Assembly (NCBI GenBank): GCA_029582165.1
Contig: CM055892.1
Span: 6,439,254-6,503,253 of the forward strand
Direction of reading: 5' to 3'
Origin: Portulaca oleracea
Taxonomy: Eukaryota > Streptophyta > Magnoliopsida > Caryophyllales > Portulacaceae
DNA: 64,000 nt
Positions 56,690-64,000 of this stretch are shown one piece after another. Below the pieces are notes generated by a model. It ran no database searches and was not told where the DNA came from. It worked only from the letters and a program-made list of their open reading frames with translations. The position numbers and the translations under genes were made by a program. How positions within the stretch are numbered: the first letter of the stretch is position 1; each line of letters starts with the position of its first letter.

Positions 56690-58855
56690 CATGGTAATGA
56701 TCATGGCCGGCCTCAACACAACCGAAGCTCCCTAAGGACGCTCATGGACAAGAGCGCCCCTCCTCACTGGTGATAACTACAGGATGTGGAAGAGACAGAT
56801 GGAAATCTTCCATAGAGATCAAGATGAGGACCTTTGGACTGTAGTCACGGAACGAGACTTTCCTATTCCTACAAAGAAGAATACTGCAAATCAAGATATC
56901 CCAAAGAAAAGATATAAAATGAGCAAGAAAGAGTTAGAGCAATTGAGAAAAAATATTCATGCCCTAAACTTGATTTATTGAAGTTTAAATTCAAATGATT
57001 TTGAATGTATATCTAATTGTGAAACTGCGAAACAGGTTTGGGATTACCTGATAACCTCATATGAAGGCACAAGTCAAGTCAAAGACACCAAAGTAGATAT
57101 CCTTGTCCAAAAGTATGAGGCCTTCAGAATGAAGGAAAATGAGACTATTGAAGAGATGTTCAAAAGATTCAACAGCATCACCAACCACCTCATATCGCTA
57201 GGAAAAACCTACTCAAATGAGGAACAAGTTAGAAAGGTCCTCTGATGCCTGCCTAGAAGAAAATGGGGTCCAAAAGTCACAGCCATTGAAGAAGCTCAAG
57301 ATCTTAAGGCCCTTAAGCTGGAGGAACTCATTGGAAAACTATTGGCCTATGAGATCCAATTGAATGACCTCTCGGACCCCAAGGAAATTGCCCTCAAGGC
57401 AGTATGTAAATTTGATAGTGAGTAGATGATGATGAGGAGGAAGATACAATGGCAATGATGGCAAGAGGGTTCAGAAGATTATACAAGAAAAATCCAACCT
57501 TTCGAGGATACATCAAGGATGGACAAAACAGAAAAACAACCTCAAAAGGTAAGTCCTCATTAAGAAAAGATGTTGACCCATTTACTTGTTTTGTTTGTGG
57601 CAGCTCAAAACACCTTATGAAGGACTGCCCTCACGCCAGAAGAAACAAAGACAAGAGAAACAGTCAACCTCAACGACATAACCATGAGGCAATGATGGCA
57701 ACTTGGAGTGATAGTGATTCCAGTGAAGGCCACAGTGAGGTAGAAGAAATAACAAATGTATGTCTGATGGCAAACACAAGTGAGGATCAAGATCCAACCT
57801 CATCTCTTGACGAGGTAAACATTGATGACCTCCTTAATCTTTTACCATTACATCTTGCTCATAAGTATATGCATCTTTTTAAATACTCTAAGTCCTTGAT
57901 AGAAAGAATCAAGCACCTTACCAACCACGTTCAAAGTCTCAGTGAGGCCATAGAAAGCCTGAACTCTCAAAATGACCTCCTATTCACAAAAAGCAATAGA
58001 CTGTCTCTTGAGGTCAAAGATTGCTATAAAACCATCACTCAATTATCCAATGAGGCAGTCACTAATTCCCATCCTTACCAAAGCAAACCAGTCTCCACAA
58101 ACCCCTCTTCTCAACCTCAGACAAAAATTCCTACAAATCATCCTCCCAGAGGACCTCTCCTTCCCACACCCAATGCACCACCTCTCAAAAACTATCGGTC
58201 CAAAAGTCCTCCTTTCCACACCAACAAAGGACCTCTCCTTCCTATCCCAAACATTCCGCCTCTCAGAGAAAATCATCATAGAGGACCTCCTACAGAAAAT
58301 AAAATAAGGACCTCATCAAATTCCTTGTCTAAAGGAACTAGACCTCCGTGCTTTACTAAAATTTGGGTCCCAAAGACCTCATTGCAACGATCTCATCCTT
58401 GGTCAGAGACCAAGAAAGGTATAGTGTCTTTTATTATAGGTATGCCTCAAACACAGAGATCCAACCAAGATCTTCACACTGAAAATCAACAAGAATGCAA
58501 GAGTGACCTTTGGAGACAAAATCCAAGACAAGATCCTAGACATTGGGAAGGTCGTGAAACAACACCACCCGCACCATTTGAGGGGGAGTCGTCTACTATG
58601 AGGACCTCAACCTATGCACAAGCTGTCAAATTGAGGGGGAGTCCTATCATCCATCCTTCCTACATGTGGTCTCTCTCCTCCTCCCAGGTTCATCAACTCA
58701 CTGCATGTCTGGACCTCTTATGTCCTCATCAGCATGGCCTCTCGGGTACCTTAAAATTTAATCAGGGCCTGGTCAAGGTGTCCTCATCATTTCTTTTCCT
58801 CCTATCCCTCCTTCTCCCTATCTCTTCCTCTACTTATTTTGGCTACATAATTTAG
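56690..58855 (+). pseudogene. Copia gag with zinc knuckle, frameshifted
   Basis: The N-terminal part (about 56775-57435) reads YRMWKRQMEIFHRDQDEDLW, VWDYLITSYEGTSQVKDTKV, MKENETIEEMFKRFNSITNH and LEELIGKLLAYEIQLNDL. It has stops at about 56979, 57243 and 57423. The open frame 57449-58855 starts near RRLYKKNPTFRG and has a CCHC knuckle CFVCGSSKHLMKDC (Cys47, Cys50, His55, Cys60). It continues with a coiled coil (LIERIKHLTNHVQSLSEAIE, LNSQNDLLFTKSNRLSLEVK) and a proline-rich repeat (GPLLPTPNAPPLKNY, GPLLPIPNIPPLREN). Its last third reads through non-gag sequence. The type is the Copia gag with UBN2-like capsid. Confidence 0.88.
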
Positions 58856-59054
58856 TACTTGGTCTCTCCTGGTTCCTTTCTGTCTGAAAGACAAAAAGGG
58901 GGAGATATCCTTGGTCTGTAATCGAAACAATATGGTGAATTGTTGCTTGCTACTATATGATACTCTAATACAAGAATGTACTATTGCATCTATTGCCTAT
59001 ACTTGTTGTACCTTAAGAATGCATAGGAGTTCTCTGGAATTTTGTCATTCAAAC

Positions 59055-59068
59055 AAAAAGGGGGAGAT
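59055..59068 (+). promoter_or_regulatory. Polypurine tract of the gag-only Copia
   Basis: AAAAAGGGGGAGAT directly precedes the 3' LTR. Similar tracts (gagggggagtc) occur at about 58582 and 58635 and at 58896, remnants of the internal region. Confidence 0.85.
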
Positions 59069-59854
59069 TGAAGAAACTCAAGCCCAGATTGAGGACCTCA
59101 TCGCAGCAAGCTCTGAGGACCTCCAGCTCCAGCGTTAGAGTTTTGTTTGAAAGATTGACAAACATTAATTTAGGGAAGTATCTTCTAAAATCCCTGAATT
59201 ATAATCTCTCATATTTGTCCTGATTTGATATTATAACCGTTGCCTTCCTTATTTCCAGATATCACTCTTATGGAAAAAGAATCAAGGATATCAAGAAGAT
59301 TGTGAAGAGAACTCAAAATTGGAAACTATCCTTTCCAAAAGATAGAAGCTGTTGTTGCCCCTAACTCCCAACTATTTATACGGCCGAATATCTCCCTTGA
59401 AGAAGGATTGATTTCCAAGCAAGTAAATCAGTTGTAGCAGTTTTGTGAAAGAAAACTATGAGTGTAGGAATATTGAGCGAATATTCTCAGTGTAACCACA
59501 TTTGTGTTGTGGTGAGTTTTGTAACCAGTGGTATAATTGGTGAGGACCTCCTGAGGTCGTAAGTTTGGTTGAATCCAGTGAACCTCTGCTGAGTGAGGTC
59601 ACTGTTTGTAATCGCCTCTTCCGTGAGGGCTCAAGAACAGAAGACGTCTGTAAGGTCTTCTGTCCCAGTAAGCTGCTTTGAGGACCTCACAGTCTTCTTA
59701 CCAACTGAGTTGTAAACTTCCTCCTTCTAAGCACTTTTGTTCAATAATAAAGAAGTATTTTTCAGTATTTGAAAGTGCTATTAGTCTAAGTTGTGTTGAT
59801 TAAAGTGCAGATTATTTACATAACCCTAATCACTCCCCCTCTAGGGTTATTTCA
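59069..59854 (+). repeat. Gag-only Copia, 3' LTR
   Basis: 786 bp copy of 55857-56645, followed by the CTACT target duplication. Confidence 0.95.
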
Positions 59855-59859
59855 CTACT

Positions 59860-60099
59860 AACACGCTCCCTCCCCCTCCAACTGAAGGAATAAGGAGTAT
59901 CTTTTTATATTAATTATAAAGAAATTAGATATTTATGTAAATCTAATCCCGCGTCTATAAAATCGCTCACTCCAACCAAAACCCTAACTTCAAAATCTTA
60001 TTCAACTACCATACCTCTGCTTATGTTTCTCATTGTTTTTTCTTTTTTTTTTTGGTTTATTCCTTTGTTTCTCTTTCCCACAAACATATGAACACATAT
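59860..60099. other. Short spacer
   Basis: AT-rich with a poly-T stretch near 60045. No gene seen. Confidence 0.4.
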
Positions 60100-62081
60100 A
60101 TTTTTTTTAGAAGGAAAAAGAATTATATTAAACTAACCAAGACATATTTCAAATTACAGTAGAAACCAGGAGGCAACAAAAACTTAGACCCCCCAGCCCA
60201 GCCAAAGCCGATCCATCTAACAACCATACTGAAAACCATATACATCAAACCTAACACATCATTAACCCACACACTAAAAAGCCCAAAATACCAGCTGACC
60301 AACCTGATTATCCAGGCGGCCTAGCCCATAATACCCACACTACTATGACCAAGCTTCCATCCCAACATATCAATCATGCAAAAGGCCTCGTCATCTAACA
60401 ACAGACTAGTTGTCATCTTCATAAAAGTCCTTGTCCCTCTCTTCCAACATCTGCTAGACTTCCTTATCGTAAAAGAAGGTCTTCACATCCAGATCTAAGG
60501 CCATGCTAACACTCTGGGGAGGCTGGTTATGAACAATAACAGTCTCTTGTTGATCCTTGAACTCGTCAGCCAACAAAACCGAAGTTAAGTTGACATACTT
60601 CTAAACCAAGTTGGCTTCCAGCAGCTGAGGTTCACTATCTTTATTGGGTTGGCGCAACTACTTAATGATATGTTCTTATAAGTCCACCTCCAGAGGGTTG
60701 AAGCCACGCTCCCAAGCAAGATGCGAAATCTCACGAAGAGTGACCATCATCACTAGCAGGGATTCCTGAGTGTAAACCTTAGCAGTTATACCAGCCACCC
60801 ATCTCATGCTAGAGTCTCTGATGATAGCAGCACCAACATAAAAACCTGCTTCCTGATTGTAACAGACTTCCAGGTTAACCTTGTACGTGTGTCTGGGAGG
60901 AGGTTTCCATCCCAGGATCTTCTTATTACTTGAATAAGCAAAGTCCTGCATTTTCTCATAATAAACACAATCAAGCCAACATTTGTTAATACAACTAATA
61001 ATATTAACGATTTCATTTTGAATCACAATTTTATTTCGACATATCCAAACAGCCCATATTGTAGTAGCAAAGTGAATGACCCACCCAGGACTTTTACAAA
61101 ATGTTCAATTTAAGCCAATCATCCAGGCTATTCTGCCTCCAAAAAACAGGGGAGAAGAAGATGGCTGTGACTATTTTTCTGCAAAATGTGAGTCCAAAAT
61201 TTCCTGGCTATCACACAATCCCTAAACAGGTGAATGTGATCCTCCTTGTGAAACTGACAAAGAGTACAAGTGTCATTAACACCATTCATTCTCCTCGCAA
61301 GAATTGCACTGAGAGGAAGAGATTCATGCACCATTCTCCACAGGTGATGATTAATCTTAGAAGGGACTTTAATTCTCCAAATGGCTTTGAAGAGTAGAGT
61401 GAGCCTACCAGACTTAGGGGAGGAGCCAAAGTGAAGGTCCTTGTAAACTGTAGCCACATTGAATTTTTTGGACCATTTAGAGTGCCATCTATACTCTTTA
61501 CCCTGATCCTCAGCCGTTTGAATGGGGATCTGATTCATTTCATGCACGATGCTCTCAAGGACATGTTGCACAAGTTTCTTGGAATCCCAAGCATTGTGAT
61601 CAATGAAGTCACTAACTCTATGTTATCTACTTCTACGACAACCGTCATTGGCCACTCTCTTAGCCAAACTGCCAGGCCCCATCAAATTGTCAAACCAGAA
61701 AGAAGTCTTAGAACCATTCCTAAAACTAGAAGTGGTATGTTCAAGCAGGAAATTTTTTGTGAGCATTAAGCTCTTCCATAGGGGGGAGTGATAGGGTTTT
61801 GAGGAACAAAGGGAAAGGGAATGGTTCACATTATACTTTTGTAGGAGAAGCTTAATCCAAGGCCGATCTATATAATTTAAGACATTCCAAAGCAGCTTGG
61901 TCAAGAAGGCAGTGTTCCAATCATGGAGGTTCTTAAAACCTAACCCCCCCCCTAAGCTCTAGGCTTGGACATCTTATCCTAACTCACCTAAGAAATATAT
62001 CTGTTAGAGGCTTTCTTGTTCCAAAGGAATCCCCTAGTAAGAGATTCCATCTTGGTGGTCACACCTTTGGGAAGCAAGGTT
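60100..62081 (-). mobile_element. 5'-truncated L1-type LINE with RNase H domain
   Basis: The minus strand starts in the RT thumb (MESLTRGFLWNKKASNRYIS, then GLGFKNLHDWNTAFLTKLLW after shifts). It then passes FRNGSKTSFWFDNLMGPGSL (61623-61904). The zinc region follows in 61128-61571 (AIWRIKVPSKINHHLWRMVH, DTCTLCQFHKEDHIHLFRDC). An RNase H-like domain of the RVT_3 type lies at 60676-61026 (WKPPPRHTYKVNLEVCYNQE, GAAIIRDSSMRWVAGITAKV). Its first catalytic Asp (usually KxNxD) is missing. A run of eight T at about 60100 is the probable poly-A tail. It abuts a new repeat at 62082. Confidence 0.85.
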
Positions 62082-64000
62082 GTAACGCCCCGAAAATTCA
62101 AATCTAAACTTAACGGTCAAAGCCAAACGTTGACGAACATTAACAGCGGAAGACTCATTTTTTTTTCTTTTTATTAACTTGGGCGTTACTGCCGTACCTC
62201 CTAAGAGATACAAGGCAAGAATGGAAAACTAACAATGATCGAGAACTATTTACTTCAATTTAACAACGAAAAGAACTTCGAATTCTAGATCAACAAAAAC
62301 TCAACATTATCTAAACTTTAAGTCTAAACATAAACTAAACTTTATTCTCAAATGGCTAACTGCAACGTCCTCACTTCTAGTGCCCCATCTCATAACTGAT
62401 CTTCACCTGAAAACAAAACATTTACAAACATGAGGGGGGAAACCTCAATAATGTCTACCCCTAACTGTCAAAACATATTCAAATTCATTTCAATTCATTT
62501 AGGGGAGGGGAACAAGTCAAACCCTTTCGCAACTCATTTGAATCCCAACTCAGTAGTAACCAGAGTTTAGAAATAACAAAACTTATAAACCAGCAGTACC
62601 AACTTCCAACTCAGAAAAACACAATGTTCCAAAAACCACAATTACCCTTTTTAAACTCAGAATCAGAAATAAGAAATCAAAAACCATAGTAATCAGAAAT
62701 AAGAAACAGAGTAATTAGAAATCAGAAACAGAGTAATCAGAAATCAGAAACAGAGTAAACTTTTTCTCAGAAAACAGATTAGAATTTTATTATGCAGGCG
62801 GGATTTGCCTATCCCTAGAATATCAAAACTCAGAATCAGAACATGATCTGATATCCTCAGAATCAGAATGGATGGCCAGTCCCAGAAACAGAATCAGATG
62901 TGTGCATAATCTCAGAAATAATATCGGGACTCCCCGATCTCTTGATAACTCCCCTGCAGGAACAGATCCTGGTCTAAGGGTCGTTACCCGCAACCCGCTT
63001 ATGGTTTCACTTTGATTATTAGTATCTTATGAATTATCAGGCGTCAGACTTCAAATAAAACCCAACCCAATTTATAAAACCGACAAAATAAAACTCAGAG
63101 TTTAAAAGACTGCTACGTTTTACTCAACTCAGAAAAACAACTCCCAGACATCCAAATTAGACAGTCCAAATTTCACAGAAAGTCCCCGTGCGAGATGCAA
63201 GCTTCACAAACAGATTAAAATCACAAAACAGATAAAAGGGCATCCCAAAGGGGATTAGGACATAAACATTACCTAAACAACTTCTCTTTACTCGAATCAC
63301 TTACACACGGGAGCTAACTATCGCGTCGTCTCGCTCGGACCTAGAATTCGAATATAAACTTCTAAAATTAAAACTCGACTTCTACGAAAGTTAGTTACGC
63401 ACGAATCCTACCATACCCCAACCTTAGCGTTCAATTAGCCATGTATCGAGCGTAACTATTAAGAAAACATGAACATGACAACACACATTTTCTAAAGGTA
63501 AAATAATAAAATCAGAACAACACATTTAAAACCATAACCCGATACTAATACTTTAATAATAACATTACGTAGGGTTTTTGGAACATAATACTCGTATTAC
63601 AACATAACAACACGTAAACTTTATAAAAACTTTAACACCAAAGCATATGAAACTTTAATACTAAGACATATGAAACTTAGATACTAATAATGTGAAACTT
63701 TTAATACTAATAATATCAAACTTTCAGGAAACTTTATAATAATCATAATAATACGAAACTTTAATAATAAAAATAATACTAACAGGAAACCTTATAATAA
63801 TAATAATAACACGAAACCTTATAGTAATAATAACACGAAACTTCATAATATAATAATAACACGAAACCTTATAATAATAATAACATAAAACTAAAATAAT
63901 AACATGAAACTAATAACATGAACTTTATAATAATAATATGAAACTTTTAAAATAAAATCATAAAACTAATAATAATAAGAATCTTTAAAATAATATGGAA
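62082..64000. repeat. Unfinished repeat starting TGTAACGCCCCGAAAATTC, cut by the window end
   Basis: The start TGTAACGCCCCGAAAATTC, directly after the LINE end, looks like the edge of a plant LTR or similar element. The 1.9 kb that follow are non-coding. They hold repeated aatcagaaacagagtaa units (about 62690-62760) and an irregular ataataataacacgaaactt repeat (about 63640-63990). Its other end lies outside the window, so the class is open. Confidence 0.5.
63640..63990. repeat. Irregular minisatellite of (AAT)n plus ACGAAACTTTAT
   Basis: Units of about 20-30 bp combine an AAT trinucleotide run with the word (a/c)acgaaac(c/t)tta. Unit length drifts by steps of three, which suggests growth by slippage inside the AAT part. 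Confidence 0.7.

Larger units (their letters stand above)
55857..59854 (+). mobile_element. Gag-only Copia LTR retrotransposon, 4.0 kb
   Basis: LTRs of 789 and 786 bp (55857-56645 and 59069-59854), starting TGAAGAAACTCAAGCCCAGA and ending AGGGTTATTTCA, are nearly identical. The target duplication CTACT is perfect (55852-55856 and 59855-59859). The primer site TGGTATCAGAGC (initiator tRNA-Met type) and a purine tract give the plus orientation. The interior of 2.4 kb holds a broken gag and a trace of protease-side sequence (frame reading VTFGDKIQDKILDIGKV near 58500), then jumps to the 3' end. Integrase, reverse transcriptase and RNase H are deleted. The insertion is recent. Confidence 0.93.

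Overview
This is nuclear DNA from a flowering plant, most likely a eudicot; I cannot name the species. The evidence is the GT-AG introns, a plant myosin-binding protein gene of the DUF593 type, a plant-type sarcosine oxidase gene, and a dense load of plant LTR retrotransposons, Mutator-like MITEs and L1-type LINEs. Host genes fill only about 5 kb. At 187-1812 (+) lies the 3' end of a six-exon gene that begins before the window. At 47665-49639 (+) is a two-exon myosin-binding (GTD-binding/DUF593) membrane protein gene. At 50715-51962 (-) is an intronless FAD-dependent sarcosine oxidase gene that converges on it.

Region 2.1-12.9 kb is a run of terminal-inverted-repeat elements. Three MITE families can be recognised from their ends, and those outside (TA)n tracts have 9-bp target duplications. 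In the middle is a 7.25-kb Mutator-like element (4521-11773) with terminal inverted repeats of about 420-450 bp. Its interior is two opposed fields of the decamer TGATGTTCAT and its complement. These surround short exon-like fragments and the decayed C-terminus of a FAR1-type transposase.

Region 12.9-37.9 kb is a Russian doll of LTR retrotransposons, all transcribed on the minus strand. The outermost is a decayed Copia element (12931-37876). Inside its RNase H region sits a Ty3/gypsy element of Athila/Tat type (14446-33633, target duplication AGACA). Inside that element's 3' LTR sits an Ogre-like element with only a gag gene (15135-24305, two LTRs of exactly 1238 bp). A separate 1.09-kb DNA element split the gypsy 5' LTR (31136-32226). 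The 7.2-kb element, two MITEs and the Copia element are separated from each other by (TA)n tracts, as if one microsatellite had been hit again and again.

Region 37.9-47.6 kb is AT-rich and gene-free. It holds a hAT-like MITE, two MITEs of the GGTACCCTAA family, and a 4.5-kb unit with 512-bp direct terminal repeats and no coding capacity. From 53.7 kb to the end lie two 5'-truncated LINEs, a gag-only Copia element with nearly identical LTRs (55857-59854, target duplication CTACT), and the start of another repeat cut by the window edge.

The most unusual signal is a set of short palindromes with a constant centre and changing but still complementary arms. The clearest case is a tandem array of about 26 hairpins at 16540-17580 inside the Ogre-like element. 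Related behaviour is seen in AAACCC-GTCT-GGGTTT palindromes spread through the same element, and in CACGGTCCGTG and GTAGCGGGCGCTAC palindromes in the gypsy LTRs and at 45668-45744.
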